DNA of 64,000 nucleotides from Sporichthya brevicatena (GCF_039525035.1 NZ_BAAAHE010000007.1:124001-188000); one strand, 5' to 3'. Positions 23,287-32,531 are shown, numbered from the stretch's first letter. The notes: generated by a model from the sequence alone, not told the origin. A program made the numbers and translations.

Positions 23287-24255
23287 TCAGAGGCCGAGCA
23301 GGTGGGCGGCATTGCCGCCCGACACCTGCTCGGCCACGTCGTCGGGCAAGCCCTTCAGAAGCTCTCCGGTCTGCTCGGCTGCCGCCGGCAGCGGATAGTC
23401 GGTCCCCCACACCACCCGATCGCGGCCCACGCGGGCGATCAGGTAGTCGAGGTTGTCGCGCGCGTACACGACGCTGTCGACCCAGATGTTGCGGACGAGT
23501 TCCGACAGCGGGACGTCGGAGGTCATCGCCCAGGCGTGCTCGGTCCGGGGCGTCGACCAGACGAACGTGCCACCGCCGTGTGCAAGGCAGACCCGCAGGT
23601 TCGGCAACTCGGCGGTGACCCCACCGAGCACGAGGGCCGCCGCCGCGATCGCGGTGTCCGTGGTCATGCCGAGGCCGAAAGCCAGCGGCAGCCCGCGGAT
23701 ACGGTCCGTCCACGGCACCGACGCGCCCAGGATCAACGGGTGGACGAAGACGACCATCTCCAGTTCGGCCGCCCGGCGGAAGAAGTCACGCAGCGCGGGA
23801 GCATCGAGTTCGGCATCGCCGCCCCGCGTCCCGATCTGGACCCCCCGCAAGCCGGCGGCGTGTGCCGCCTCCAACATCGCGACCGCACGGGCCCCGTCCT
23901 GCAGCGGCACCATGCCGAGTCCGCTCAGCCGTGACGGTGCCTCCGCGACCATCGCCGCGATGCCTTCGTTGACTCGTGCGCAGAACTCCGTGGCGAGCGT
24001 AGGGTCCGCCCAGTCCACGACGAGTGGTGGGAGCGGGGAGAGCACGTGATGGTCGGTGCCTACGGCGTCCATGTGCTCCAGGCGGCGGGACACTGACCAC
24101 GCCTCCTCCGGCACGGTGCGCACCTCGACCCCGTTCTGCCAGAGGCGCCCCGTGCTCCCGTCGACGCGGAACACCGGCCAGCGGGGGTCCCCGTGCTCGG
24201 TGGCCAGATCGGGGAGGCCGGCGGGAGCGACATGGGTGTGGAAGTCGATGCGCAC
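23287..24255 (-). CDS. Amidohydrolase-2 family metal enzyme (ACMSD-like)
   Basis: A 322-residue TIM-barrel metal hydrolase/decarboxylase. It has the N-terminal H-x-H in 'IDFHTHVAP', a central 'VFVHPL' His, 'LAHGGGTF' and 'VVWGTDYPLP' (metal Asp), the order seen in aminocarboxymuconate semialdehyde decarboxylase and gamma-resorcylate decarboxylase. It probably removes a carboxylate or hydrolyses a ring-derived intermediate. The reading frame could extend to an ATG at 24357, but that collides with the divergent hydrolase start; the GTG at 24255, just before the H-x-H strand, fits the family best, and an ATG at 24321 is a second choice. Confidence 0.78.
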   Translation of the reverse strand: MRIDFHTHVAPAGLPDLATEHGDPRWPVFRVDGSTGRLWQNGVEVRTVPEEAWSVSRRLEHMDAVGTDHHVLSPLPPLVVDWADPTLATEFCARVNEGIAAMVAEAPSRLSGLGMVPLQDGARAVAMLEAAHAAGLRGVQIGTRGGDAELDAPALRDFFRRAAELEMVVFVHPLILGASVPWTDRIRGLPLAFGLGMTTDTAIAAAALVLGGVTAELPNLRVCLAHGGGTFVWSTPRTEHAWAMTSDVPLSELVRNIWVDSVVYARDNLDYLIARVGRDRVVWGTDYPLPAAAEQTGELLKGLPDDVAEQVSGGNAAHLLGL

Positions 24256-24355
24256 CCCGTCAGGGTGCTGGGAGGGGAAACGCTGCCGAGGGCGGAATTT
24301 CACCCCGTGGAACGCGGGCATCCGCACCGAGCGGAAGCGGAGTTGACTTCCGCCC

Positions 24356-25315
24356 ATGGCGCTGACGAGTGAAGGTTTGCTGGAGATCGAAGGTGCGCAG
24401 AGCCGCTACGTGCGGCTGGCCAACGGGTCGCGTGCGCACTACCTGAGCTGGGGCCGGGACGGCATCCCCGTCCTCGCCCTCCACGGCGGGATCATCGGGT
24501 CCTCGGGGGCTGCCGGATTCCGCAACACCGGGACGTACCTGGCCGAGCGTGGATTCCAGGTCTTCGCGCCGGACATGCCCGGCTGGGGCCTGTCCGACCT
24601 GCGCGAGGACTACTGGCCGCGCAACGGCTTCTACGACCACACCGAGTTTCTGCACCAGTTCGTGAACGCGATGTGTATGGACTCGTTCCACATCACCGGC
24701 AACTCGATGGGCTGCATCAATTCCATCAACTATCTGATCGCGCACCCGGACCGGGTTCGCAGCTTCGCCGTCATTGCGGGCGGGTTCGGGGACGCCGCCC
24801 CGATCCAGCGTTTGAACTTCAACCCCGCGGACGCCTGGGACGGCACCCGTGAGGGCATGTTCAAGCTGATGCAGCTCATCATCAACAACGACGAGCACAT
24901 TACCGACGAGGTTCTCGACATGCGCATCGCCCACGCGACCCGCAACATGGAACCTTTCCGTGCGTTCTGGGATGCGCAGGAGGCCGTCAATGTGGCCAAG
25001 GACCTGAATCTGCGTCAGGTGAACGTCACGCGCGGTCGGCTGACAGAGATGACGACGCCGGGAATCTGCATCTATCCGGTCGACGACCGGATCATTCCGG
25101 TCGAGACGGGCCGCGAGCAGGAGGACGCCCTGCCCAACGTCCAGTTCTTCTACGTCACCGGCGCCGGCCACCAGGCTCAGACGGACCGCCCGGATGTCGT
25201 GAATCCGCTGCTGGCGGAGTTCTTCCGTGACGGCAAGATCTCGGCCGCCACCGCGGCCCTCGCCGGGGTGTCCGACCGGCGCCCGCCACTTCCGCACATC
25301 GTCGAAGGATCCTGA
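24356..25315 (+). CDS. Alpha/beta hydrolase, probable meta-cleavage product (C-C bond) hydrolase
   Basis: A 319-residue alpha/beta hydrolase. 'VLALHGGIIGSSG' is the oxyanion region, the nucleophile elbow GNSMG has Ser117 (GNSMGG/A is typical of BphD/HsaD hydrolases), 'YPVDDRIIPVE' carries the acid and 'TGAGHQAQTDRP' the His. HsaD/BphD-type enzymes cut the ring-opened product of extradiol cleavage. The gene is followed one base later by the Rieske dioxygenase alpha gene, which supports that role. At 319 residues it is about 30 longer than BphD, with an extra C-terminal segment. Confidence 0.8.
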   Translation: MALTSEGLLEIEGAQSRYVRLANGSRAHYLSWGRDGIPVLALHGGIIGSSGAAGFRNTGTYLAERGFQVFAPDMPGWGLSDLREDYWPRNGFYDHTEFLHQFVNAMCMDSFHITGNSMGCINSINYLIAHPDRVRSFAVIAGGFGDAAPIQRLNFNPADAWDGTREGMFKLMQLIINNDEHITDEVLDMRIAHATRNMEPFRAFWDAQEAVNVAKDLNLRQVNVTRGRLTEMTTPGICIYPVDDRIIPVETGREQEDALPNVQFFYVTGAGHQAQTDRPDVVNPLLAEFFRDGKISAATAALAGVSDRRPPLPHIVEGS

Positions 25316-25316
25316 C

Positions 25317-26639
25317 GTGAAGCTGCAGCCCAGATTCGTCCAGGAGGATCGTGTCGCCGGCACGTTCCGTGTGCACCGCGACGTCTTTCTGTCCCAGGAA
25401 GTGCTCGAGGCCGAGAAGGCCGAGTTCTTCGACAAGGTGTGGCTCTACCTCGGCCACGAGTCGGAACTCGACAAGCCGGGCGACTTCATCGCGCGGCAGG
25501 TCGGCGGCCGGCCGATCATCTTCACCAAGGACCGCAAGGGCCAGATCAGAGCCCTGCTGAACACGTGTCGGCATCGGGGTGCGCAGGTCTGTCGCGAGGA
25601 CTTCGGCAACGCGAAGATCTTCACCTGCTTCTACCACGGGTGGGCGTACGGCACCGACGGCTCGTTGGTCAGTGTCCCGGACGCGGACAGCTACTCCAGC
25701 CTCGACCGCGAATCGCACGGTCTCGTGCAGCCCAAGCTCGACAGCTACAGCGGGTTCTACTTCCTCTCTTACAACCCGGACGTCGAGCCGCTGACCGACT
25801 ACCTGGCCGACGCGAAGGAACTGCTGGACCTGGTCGCGAACCAGTCCGAGTCCGGCATGGCCGTGGTCAAGGGCGCGCACCACTACTCCATGAAGGCCAA
25901 CTGGAAACTGCTCATGGAGAACAGCTGCGACGGCTATCACGGCATGAGCGTGCACCAGACCTACGTCGAGATGATGATGAGCCTGGGCATGACGCCCAGC
26001 CTCGTGAAGCAGAGTGGCGACGGCGCGGTCGTCGCCGATTACGGCATCAACCTCGGCAACGGTCACGCCACAACGTGGTTCCCGGAGTTGGGCCGTCCGT
26101 TGATCAGCGAGCGTGGACTGGAGCTGGTGGCGGCTCACCGCGAGCGCATGGTGGAGCGCCTCGGTGAGGAGTACACCCGCCGCGCACTCAACACGAGCCG
26201 GAACACGATCGTCTTCCCGAACCTGGTGATCGTCGACCTGAACTTCGGCATCCAGATCCGGACGATGTTCCCGCTGTCCCCGACCGAGACGGCCATCACC
26301 GGGTGGCAGATCTCGCCGGCCGAGGTCGGGGACGAGCTCAAGGGCTACCGCATCGACAACGCGCTGACCTTCTGGGGGCCCGGAGGACTGGCGACGCCCG
26401 ACGACGTCGAGGCGTTGGAGCAGTGTCAGATCGGCTTCGCCACCTCGAAGGAAGTGCCGTGGTCGGACATCTCGAAGGGGTTCGGGAAGCCGCGGCCGAC
26501 GACCTTCGACGAGCTGCAGATGCGCACGTTCTGGCGTCGGTGGAACTTCCTTGTCACTGGCGAGCAGTTGCCTGAGGAGGGCGAGTCGTACGCGCAGCTG
26601 CTCGGACCGATCTCGGAGAAGGCGAAGGTGAGCTCCTGA
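25317..26639 (+). CDS. Aromatic-ring-hydroxylating dioxygenase, large (alpha) subunit
   Basis: A 440-residue Rieske oxygenase alpha subunit. The [2Fe-2S] ligands are C84-x-H86 and C104-x2-H107. The mononuclear iron site is in 'ENSCDGYHGMSVH', with H208, H213 and bridging D205. These enzymes add O2 to a ring to make a cis-diol, fed by a ferredoxin (12729 is a candidate). The GTG at 25317 follows the hydrolase stop by one base, and the stop overlaps the beta-subunit ATG (TGATG). The substrate cannot be read from sequence. Confidence 0.92.
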   Translation: MKLQPRFVQEDRVAGTFRVHRDVFLSQEVLEAEKAEFFDKVWLYLGHESELDKPGDFIARQVGGRPIIFTKDRKGQIRALLNTCRHRGAQVCREDFGNAKIFTCFYHGWAYGTDGSLVSVPDADSYSSLDRESHGLVQPKLDSYSGFYFLSYNPDVEPLTDYLADAKELLDLVANQSESGMAVVKGAHHYSMKANWKLLMENSCDGYHGMSVHQTYVEMMMSLGMTPSLVKQSGDGAVVADYGINLGNGHATTWFPELGRPLISERGLELVAAHRERMVERLGEEYTRRALNTSRNTIVFPNLVIVDLNFGIQIRTMFPLSPTETAITGWQISPAEVGDELKGYRIDNALTFWGPGGLATPDDVEALEQCQIGFATSKEVPWSDISKGFGKPRPTTFDELQMRTFWRRWNFLVTGEQLPEEGESYAQLLGPISEKAKVSS

Positions 26640-27166
26640 TGGGCGCGACACTCGGGTCGGTGGACCCCGCGCTGGACAACGGGCGCGCAGCCGCGGTCGC
26701 GCGCGCCGACGTCGAGGACTTTCTCTACCGGGAGGCTGCACTCCTCGATTCCTGGGAGCTCATGGAGTGGCTGGAGCTGCTCACCGACGACGCGGTGTAC
26801 GAGATTCCCGCACCGGATCGACCGAACGAGGACCCGGGCCAGACGTTCTCGCTCATCCACGACCACCGCGAGATGATCGAACAACGGGCAATCCGGCTCA
26901 CGAAGCTGCAGGCCTACGCCGAGCAGCCGCGGTCGCGCACCCGCCGCTTCATCTCGAACGTCCGGATCGACAGCACGGCCGGTGACGAGTTGATGGTCGC
27001 GGCGAACTTCATGGTGAGCCGGATCCGGCGCGAGCACGTGACCTACGTCGGGCGGTACGAGTACGTGCTCGTGGTCACGGACGCGGGTCTGCGGATCAAG
27101 TACCGCAAGGCGATCGTCGACCACTTCGCGTTGAACCCGCACGGCAAGATCTCGATCCTTCTCTAG
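26639..27166 (+). CDS. Aromatic-ring-hydroxylating dioxygenase, small (beta) subunit
   Basis: A 175-residue beta subunit with the SnoaL/NTF2-like cone fold typical of BphE/HcaF-type chains. 'VEDFLYREAALLDSWELMEWLELLTDDAVYEIP' in pattern at ~25-58, 'RTRRFISNVRI' at ~100-110 and the C-terminal 'GKISILL' match that family. It has a structural role in the alpha3beta3 complex. It overlaps the alpha gene by one base, and the next gene starts directly after its TAG. Confidence 0.9.
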   Translation: MGATLGSVDPALDNGRAAAVARADVEDFLYREAALLDSWELMEWLELLTDDAVYEIPAPDRPNEDPGQTFSLIHDHREMIEQRAIRLTKLQAYAEQPRSRTRRFISNVRIDSTAGDELMVAANFMVSRIRREHVTYVGRYEYVLVVTDAGLRIKYRKAIVDHFALNPHGKISILL

Positions 27167-27940
27167 GTGATCGTCTCTCTGCCCGAGGCCGTCGCCTCCG
27201 TGCCCGATCGCGCCTGCGTGTACCTCGGTAACTTCGGAGCCCAGCTCTTCGCGGTCGGGCACGAGATGATCCGGGTCCGTCGTCGCGGACTGCGGATCGT
27301 TGCGGCGTCCGGAGGAATCCTGCTGGACGAGCTGATCGCCGAGAACGTCACCACCGACGTCGTCACCTCGCACTGCTGGAACCCGGTCGGACCGGCGCGC
27401 ACCGAACACTTCCAGCGAGGGGCACAGGAAGGGTGGTTGACGATCACGGAGCTGTCGTTCGGTGCGCTGTGCTCGGCGTTGACGGCGGCCGCCGCGGACG
27501 TGCCGTTCACGACGACCAGCGACCTGAGTCGTACCGACTACCTCGCGCGGAGCGGCGGGATGCTCGCCGAGATCCGCTGTGAGTTCGGCAGTGCGACGGT
27601 GGTGAAGGCGCTGGCCCCGGACGTCGCGTTCCTCCACGTGGACTCTGCGACCGAGGACGGCCGCGGCTGGGTCGTTTCGCCGCTGGCGGACGTTCTGGTC
27701 GCCGCGCAAGCCGCGCGACGGACCGTCCTTGTGGCGGAAGAGATCGGTGAGGGGGAGGGACCGGCCACCATCCCGGGTGTCCTGGTCAGCAGCGTGGTGC
27801 ATGCACCAGGAGCAGTCCGGCCGGACGGGGCCGCGGGCCGGTACGCGCGGGATCCCACTGCCTATGCCGTCTACTCCACCGTGGCCGGGACGGCGGAAGG
27901 GCGCGCGGCCTGGCGCCAGACCCTGAGGAGCACACCATGA
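27167..27940 (+). CDS. CoA-transferase-family subunit, IpdA-like
   Basis: A 257-residue protein of the class I CoA-transferase alpha fold. It resembles IpdA, the subunit that with IpdB opens the last ring of cholesterol's C and D rings as a hydrolase rather than a transferase (family knowledge). 'GGILLDELIAEN' and 'TITELSFGALCSAL' with Glu95 are the likely active-site elements. GTG start immediately after the dioxygenase beta stop; the stop overlaps the IpdB-like gene by 4 bases. Similarity is at fold and gene-pair level, so ring-opening of a hydrocarbon-CoA is a reasonable inference but not shown. Confidence 0.72.
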   Translation: MIVSLPEAVASVPDRACVYLGNFGAQLFAVGHEMIRVRRRGLRIVAASGGILLDELIAENVTTDVVTSHCWNPVGPARTEHFQRGAQEGWLTITELSFGALCSALTAAAADVPFTTTSDLSRTDYLARSGGMLAEIRCEFGSATVVKALAPDVAFLHVDSATEDGRGWVVSPLADVLVAAQAARRTVLVAEEIGEGEGPATIPGVLVSSVVHAPGAVRPDGAAGRYARDPTAYAVYSTVAGTAEGRAAWRQTLRSTP

Positions 27941-28692
27941 CTACGTCCGCTGCGGCCCGGTTGGTGTCTCCGGCGACGGACACAGCTGCGTTCCTGGCCC
28001 GGGCTGCGCGGTGGGTCCCGGACGGCGCCTCGGTGTTCGCCGGGTTCAACTGGCCGATCCTCACCGTGCGTACCGCTCGCCGCCAGGGCCGTCGTGTGGT
28101 CGAGTTCTACGAGGCCGGCGCCGCGATCACTCTCACGCCACAGCAGATGCCGAGCAGCAGCACCGATTACGACAGCTACGCCGATCGCATGAGCTGGCGG
28201 GGCTCGACCTTCGATCTGCTGGGCATGGTGCCGCGGTTGCACGCGGTCCTGCTCGACGCGGCCACCGTCGACCTGCGCGGTTGCGTCAACTCCTTCGGTG
28301 AGGGCACCACGTTCCGATCGGCGGGTGGGGGCGGTTCGGCGGACGTGGCCGTCCGGGCCCGCCGGCTGGTGCTCCTGCACGGTGGCACTCGTCCGGAGCG
28401 GATCGTGAGCCGCGTGAGCGCGGTGACCGCTGCCCCGCACCCCGACGCGGAGGTTCTGCTCGTCACGCGGTGGGGGACTGCGCGGCTGGGTGAAGAGCCG
28501 ACCCTGCTGGAGCTCGCCGCGGGGGCCGGGGAGTTCGCGCAGCACCTGCACCGACTCGGGGTCGACACGTCCGGCGCGGTCCGGTCACCCATGCCCAGCG
28601 CGGACGAGCTCGGCGCCGCCGATAGCGTGCTGGCCGAAGCGGGACCACGCGGTTACCGGGTCGGCAGGGACGTCGGAAGGAAGCAAGTATGA
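27937..28692 (+). CDS. CoA-transferase-family subunit, IpdB-like
   Basis: A 251-residue beta-type partner of the preceding gene. The N-terminal 'FLARAARWVPDGASVFAGFNWPILTVRTARR' pattern and 'GCVNSFGEGTTFRSAGGGGSADVAVRARRLVLL' match the CoA-transferase beta fold with its glycine-rich loop. It lacks the standard S-E-N-G glutamate motif of true transferases, as does IpdB, in keeping with a ring-opening hydrolase pair. It overlaps both neighbours by 4 bases (ATGA). Confidence 0.72.
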   Translation: MTTSAAARLVSPATDTAAFLARAARWVPDGASVFAGFNWPILTVRTARRQGRRVVEFYEAGAAITLTPQQMPSSSTDYDSYADRMSWRGSTFDLLGMVPRLHAVLLDAATVDLRGCVNSFGEGTTFRSAGGGGSADVAVRARRLVLLHGGTRPERIVSRVSAVTAAPHPDAEVLLVTRWGTARLGEEPTLLELAAGAGEFAQHLHRLGVDTSGAVRSPMPSADELGAADSVLAEAGPRGYRVGRDVGRKQV

Positions 28693-29417
28693 ACGTGACC
28701 CTCGAGGTCGACGGCACCGTCGCGATCGTCACGCTTGACGACGCGAAGACGCGGAACGCCTTCACCGGTGAATCCGCGCAGGCGTTCCTGGACGCGATTG
28801 CGGAGGTGCAGAACAGCCCGGGAGTCGCGGCCCTCGTGCTGCGCGGCGCGAACGGCGCCTTCTGCTCGGGCGCAGCCCGGCCGTTGCTCGCGGCGGCGCG
28901 GGAGAACCCCACCGATCCCGAGGTGTTGGCCGCGCTGAACAAGGTCTACCAGTGCTTCGTGGCCGCCGGGACGGTCGACGTCCCGGTCATCGCATGTATG
29001 CGTGGTCCCGCCGTCGGCGCGGGTGTCAACCTCGCGCTCGCCGCCGACGTCCGCGTCGTCTCCCACGAGACGAAGTTGCTCTCCGGGTTCCTGCGGATCG
29101 GCCTGCATCCCGGCGGTGGCCACTTCATGCTGCTCGACAAGATCGCCGGGCCGCAGACCTCCGTCGCGATGACGTTGCTCGGCGAAGAGGTCGTGGGGCA
29201 GAAGCTGGTCGACCTCGGCCTGGCATGGGAGGCCTTGCCCGACGACGAGGTCGACGCCCGCGGCCTGGAGCTCGCGAAGCGGTGCACCGACCCCGAGCTC
29301 GTCCGCGCCGCGATGCAGACCTTCCGCGCACAGAACGAGTCCCGTCAGCTCCCTTGGCACTCCGCCCTCCGCGCCGAGCAGGCCGCCCAGATGTGGTCGA
29401 TGGGCCGCAAGGCCTGA
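28689..29417 (+). CDS. Enoyl-CoA hydratase/isomerase family protein
   Basis: A 242-residue crotonase-fold protein. The oxyanion-hole segments 'LVLRGANGAFCSGA' (50-63) and 'IACMRGPAVGAGVNLALAADVRV' (~98-120) are typical. In the position of catalytic Glu144 of hydratases there is 'HPGGGHFML', with no Glu, so it may be an isomerase or ring hydrolase (IpdAB operons carry EchA20, a ring-opening crotonase) rather than a simple hydratase. It overlaps the IpdB-like gene by 4 bases, and its stop abuts the convergent ligase stop. Confidence 0.8.
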   Translation: MNVTLEVDGTVAIVTLDDAKTRNAFTGESAQAFLDAIAEVQNSPGVAALVLRGANGAFCSGAARPLLAAARENPTDPEVLAALNKVYQCFVAAGTVDVPVIACMRGPAVGAGVNLALAADVRVVSHETKLLSGFLRIGLHPGGGHFMLLDKIAGPQTSVAMTLLGEEVVGQKLVDLGLAWEALPDDEVDARGLELAKRCTDPELVRAAMQTFRAQNESRQLPWHSALRAEQAAQMWSMGRKA

Positions 29418-30956
29418 TCAGGACCCGGCGACGCGGCGCTCGTGGCCGGCCCAGTAGGGCTCGCGGAGCACCTTGCGCTGGATCTTGCCGACGATGCTGC
29501 GCGGCAGGGGTTCGGTCTGGAACACCACCTGGTGGGGCTTCTTGTACGAGCCCAGCTTGTCGCGGCAGGCGGCGATGACGGTCTCCTCGTCCAGGGCCGA
29601 CCGGCCGTCCGTCACCACGACGGCGAGCGGTGCCTCGCCCCACTTCTCGTGCGGGACGCCGAAGACGACCACCTCGCGGACTCCGTCCATCATGACGATG
29701 ACCTGCTCGAGCTCGGCCGGCCAGATGTTGAAGCCGCCGGAGACGATCATGTCGTCCACCCGGTCGATGACGTAGAGGAATCCGTTGGCGTCCAATCGGC
29801 CGATGTCGCCGGTGAGCACCCACCCATCCTTGAGGCGGCGGGCCGAGAGCTCCTCGTCGTCCCAGATCCCGGTCATCTGGCCCTCGCACCGGATCGCGAT
29901 CTCGCCCTCCTTGCCGATCGGCACCGGCAGGTTGTCCTCCGACCGGATCTCAAGCTCGGCGAAGGGCGTAATGCGGCCGGCCGCTCGGAGGGGGTCGGAA
30001 CCGGGAAGCTCGGAGAACCACTCACGCGGGCCCATGAAGGTGACGGGCACGGCTTCGGTCTGCCCGTACATCTGGTACATCCGGTCGCCGAAGACGACAT
30101 GGCCGTCGAGTGCGGTCCGCGCGCTGATCGGCGCCGCGGAGATCATGACGACCTTGAGGTCGGGGAGATCCTGCGGGGCGACGCCGCAGCGGCTCACGAT
30201 GTCCGCCACCATCGTCGGCACGGCGAAGAAGTACGCGATCTTCTCCTGACGCAGCACGTCGAGGAAGCCTTCGCCCTCGAACTTCGGAGCAAGCACGTTC
30301 CGGCCGCCACCGAGCCAGATCGGCAGGAACAGGTAGCCGGACCCGTGCGAGATCGGGCCCACGTGCAGGCAGCTGTCGCCGAGTTCGACCGGCGGGAGCA
30401 TGTAGAACCAGTCGCGGGTCGTGGACGTCCACGCCCGATGCGTGTACGCGATGCCCTTGGCACGGCCGGTGGTGCCGGCTGAGTGCCGGATGACGAAGAC
30501 GTCGTCGAGTGCGATCGGCGGGTCGGGGTCCTCGTTCGACTGCGAGGCGAGCCAGGGCTCATAGCTCTCGTCGCGGACGATGACCTGCAGTCCGTCGATC
30601 TCCTCCGCGAGACCGTGGAGTTCGTGGGCGTACTCAGGGGACACCACGACCGCTCGGCACTGAGTGTGCGTCAGCATGTGGCGGTGCGCCTCTCCGGAGT
30701 TCCGCCGGTACAGCGGCACACGCACCAGGTTCGCGATGGCAGTGCCGAGGTAGAAGTCGGCCGCCTCCAAGCAGTTGTCCTCCAGCACGGCGACTCGGTC
30801 GCCCGGCTGAAGTCCCATCGCCAGCAGGCCGTTGGCGAGTCGCAGGCCGCGGTCCCACGCTTGGGCGTAGGTCAGAGTGTCCTCACCACTGGTGACAGCG
30901 GGAAGATCGGCGTGGAACTGGGCGGAGCGGCGCATGGCCGAGCGGACGTCGAGCAT
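29418..30956 (-). CDS. AMP-dependent acyl-CoA synthetase/ligase
   Basis: A 512-residue ANL-superfamily ligase, which activates a carboxylate to acyl-CoA with ATP. The P-loop 'HSAGTTGRAKG' is at ~158-168 (Ala and Arg replace the usual S/T and P), 'YGQTEA' is motif A5, 'VLTGDIGRLDANGFLYVIDR' is the ribose-binding and hinge region, and a catalytic Lys lies in 'RSIVGKIQRKVLRE'. FadD-type ligases in degradation islands load the side-chain or ring-derived acid. It stands alone on the minus strand between two convergent/tandem genes. Confidence 0.88.
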   Translation of the reverse strand: MLDVRSAMRRSAQFHADLPAVTSGEDTLTYAQAWDRGLRLANGLLAMGLQPGDRVAVLEDNCLEAADFYLGTAIANLVRVPLYRRNSGEAHRHMLTHTQCRAVVVSPEYAHELHGLAEEIDGLQVIVRDESYEPWLASQSNEDPDPPIALDDVFVIRHSAGTTGRAKGIAYTHRAWTSTTRDWFYMLPPVELGDSCLHVGPISHGSGYLFLPIWLGGGRNVLAPKFEGEGFLDVLRQEKIAYFFAVPTMVADIVSRCGVAPQDLPDLKVVMISAAPISARTALDGHVVFGDRMYQMYGQTEAVPVTFMGPREWFSELPGSDPLRAAGRITPFAELEIRSEDNLPVPIGKEGEIAIRCEGQMTGIWDDEELSARRLKDGWVLTGDIGRLDANGFLYVIDRVDDMIVSGGFNIWPAELEQVIVMMDGVREVVVFGVPHEKWGEAPLAVVVTDGRSALDEETVIAACRDKLGSYKKPHQVVFQTEPLPRSIVGKIQRKVLREPYWAGHERRVAGS

Positions 30957-31010
30957 TGGGCACTCCCGGTCTGGAGGGGAACTGGCCGGAACGCTAGACC
31001 GCGGCGTGAG

Positions 31011-31568
31011 CTAGCTCTCGTCCTTGTTTCCCATGCTGGAACGCCGATCCAGGACGGGGATCATCACCGGCGAGTCCCGACGCAGGGAGAAGCAGACGTC
31101 GAGCAGATTCGGCTCGACCTCGAGGCTCCGGTCGAGCCACCTGCCGTCGGTCCGGGATTCCCGAGTGCACTCCGTCGTGCTGTTCATCTCCAGGAAGATG
31201 ACCTGCGTCGTGATCTCCGCGAGGCCGAGCAGCAACGTTGTCATGTGCGTGCAGCCCTTTGCTCCGCCGAGGTGTGCGAGCACGGTCTTGCGCCAGCCGC
31301 TGCGCAATGACGCGCCGACAAGTGCAGCGGCTGCCGGCGCGACCGTGGGGCACGTCCGGTACGGAAGCTCGTGCGGGGTGACCGTAAGCGAGACGACGGT
31401 CAGTTCCGGACCGCGCAGCCGCCCGGTGATCTCGATGTCGTGGATGACGGTGTCCGACGGTCCGCCGTAGTCGCCGCCGAAGGCGCGGTCCGTGAGACGG
31501 GCCTCGAACGAGTACTCGCCCTTGCCGGTCGGTTGCACATCGACCGTCTTGGTGCGTCGCGCCCTCAC
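31011..31568 (-). CDS. DUF2889 family protein
   Basis: A 185-residue protein matching the DUF2889 pattern: 'EARLTDRAFGGDYGGPSDTVIHDIEITGRL' near the start, 'PHELPYRTCPTVAPAAAALVG' in the middle, 'AHLGGAKGCTHMTTLLLGLAEI' and a C-terminal Cys-rich 'NSTTECTRESRTDGR'. The Cys/His-rich conserved positions (TCP, GCTH) may bind a metal. DUF2889 genes often lie in aromatic or terpene catabolic clusters, but no activity is established. GTG start overlaps the stop of the cyclase gene (GTGA), so they form a two-gene operon. Confidence 0.72.
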   Translation of the reverse strand: MRARRTKTVDVQPTGKGEYSFEARLTDRAFGGDYGGPSDTVIHDIEITGRLRGPELTVVSLTVTPHELPYRTCPTVAPAAAALVGASLRSGWRKTVLAHLGGAKGCTHMTTLLLGLAEITTQVIFLEMNSTTECTRESRTDGRWLDRSLEVEPNLLDVCFSLRRDSPVMIPVLDRRSSMGNKDES

Positions 31569-32485
31569 AGGATCGCCACCGGGCACACCGGTCCGCCCAC
31601 GCCGCCGGCCACCGGTAAGGGGTTGGCGACGAACAGGAACGTCGAGCGGCCGCTCGCAGCGAGCTCGGCCAGTGCCATCAACTCGCAGAAGAACACCCCA
31701 TGTCCCCGCAGCAATGCCAGGTGCAGCGGCACCTGGCACTCGGGATCCGACGACGGATAGGCCTCCACCCCGATGTTGTCCGCGCCGAGCACGGAGAGGT
31801 CTTGTTCGGACAGCCATTCCGCACAGTCGGCGTCCAGCCCGGGCCATACGCCATCGGTGTTCTGTCCTTGCTGCCAGGCCTCAAGCCAGCCAGTTCGGAC
31901 GAGGAGGGCGTCCCCGGACTCGAGCGTCACGCCCGTGCGGTCGAGCAGCGCCCGCAGTTCGTCGACCCCGACCGAGGTGGAGCCCGGCAGCCACGAGGCC
32001 GCCGCCGGGACCAGGTCGACCAGGACACCTCGGGTCACGACCGGTCCGGCGGTCTCGATGCCGAGGCGCCTTGCCCCGCGGCTGCTCACCGCAGACGCCG
32101 GGTGGCCGTTGTACATCAGACCGTCCCGCCACACATGACTGAGCGCGTCGAAGTGGGTGACTCCGTGAGTCGGGATCTGGATGACGTCGTCGGCGAAGGC
32201 GAACCCACCCCGTTCCGGGTGACCCGCTGCGTAGTCGCCGCCGTCCCGGAGCATGAAGTGGGCCGGGTCGGGACGTCCGACGGCGCCGGTACCGCGACCG
32301 GGGACGACCGGCGCGGTCAGGGACAGGCTGCGGCCCTCGGTCACGCACGCCATCCCTCGTGTCAGCGCAGCGGGACCGAGGGTGTTCAGTGCCCCTCGTT
32401 CGTCGTCGTCGCCCCACCGGCCCCAGCCGGCGGGGCGGTGAGCTGCGTTGTTCTGCGATGCAGAAACCGACGTTGCCTGTGGCAT
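31565..32485 (-). CDS. Cyclase-family (kynurenine formamidase-like) metal hydrolase
   Basis: A 306-residue member of the 'putative cyclase' family (PF04199 type). The metal-binding motif H-G-V-T-H-F-D-A-L-S-H (~107-117) corresponds to the family's H-x-G-T-H-x-D-x-P-x-H, and a later His/Glu in 'PLHLALLRGHGVFFCE' completes it. Members hydrolyse formamides, lactones or cyclic diketones; in catabolic clusters they often open lactones. It overlaps the DUF2889 gene and is divergent from the P450 at 32532. Confidence 0.8.
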   Translation of the reverse strand: MPQATSVSASQNNAAHRPAGWGRWGDDDERGALNTLGPAALTRGMACVTEGRSLSLTAPVVPGRGTGAVGRPDPAHFMLRDGGDYAAGHPERGGFAFADDVIQIPTHGVTHFDALSHVWRDGLMYNGHPASAVSSRGARRLGIETAGPVVTRGVLVDLVPAAASWLPGSTSVGVDELRALLDRTGVTLESGDALLVRTGWLEAWQQGQNTDGVWPGLDADCAEWLSEQDLSVLGADNIGVEAYPSSDPECQVPLHLALLRGHGVFFCELMALAELAASGRSTFLFVANPLPVAGGVGGPVCPVAIL

Positions 32486-32531
32486 GTACGTCCCGTTCCA
32501 TCGGGAGCACCACGAGGAACAGGGGTGCTCG

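Noticed and set aside
24256-24357. Upstream extension of the amidohydrolase to the ATG at 24357
   Set aside because: That ATG overlaps the start codon of the divergent hydrolase at 24356, and the added residues do not look like the family. The GTG at 24255 is preferred.
32448-32531. Upstream extension of the P450 at 32532 to 32448 or 32484
   Set aside because: It runs into the start of the divergent cyclase gene, and the extra residues have no P450 character.
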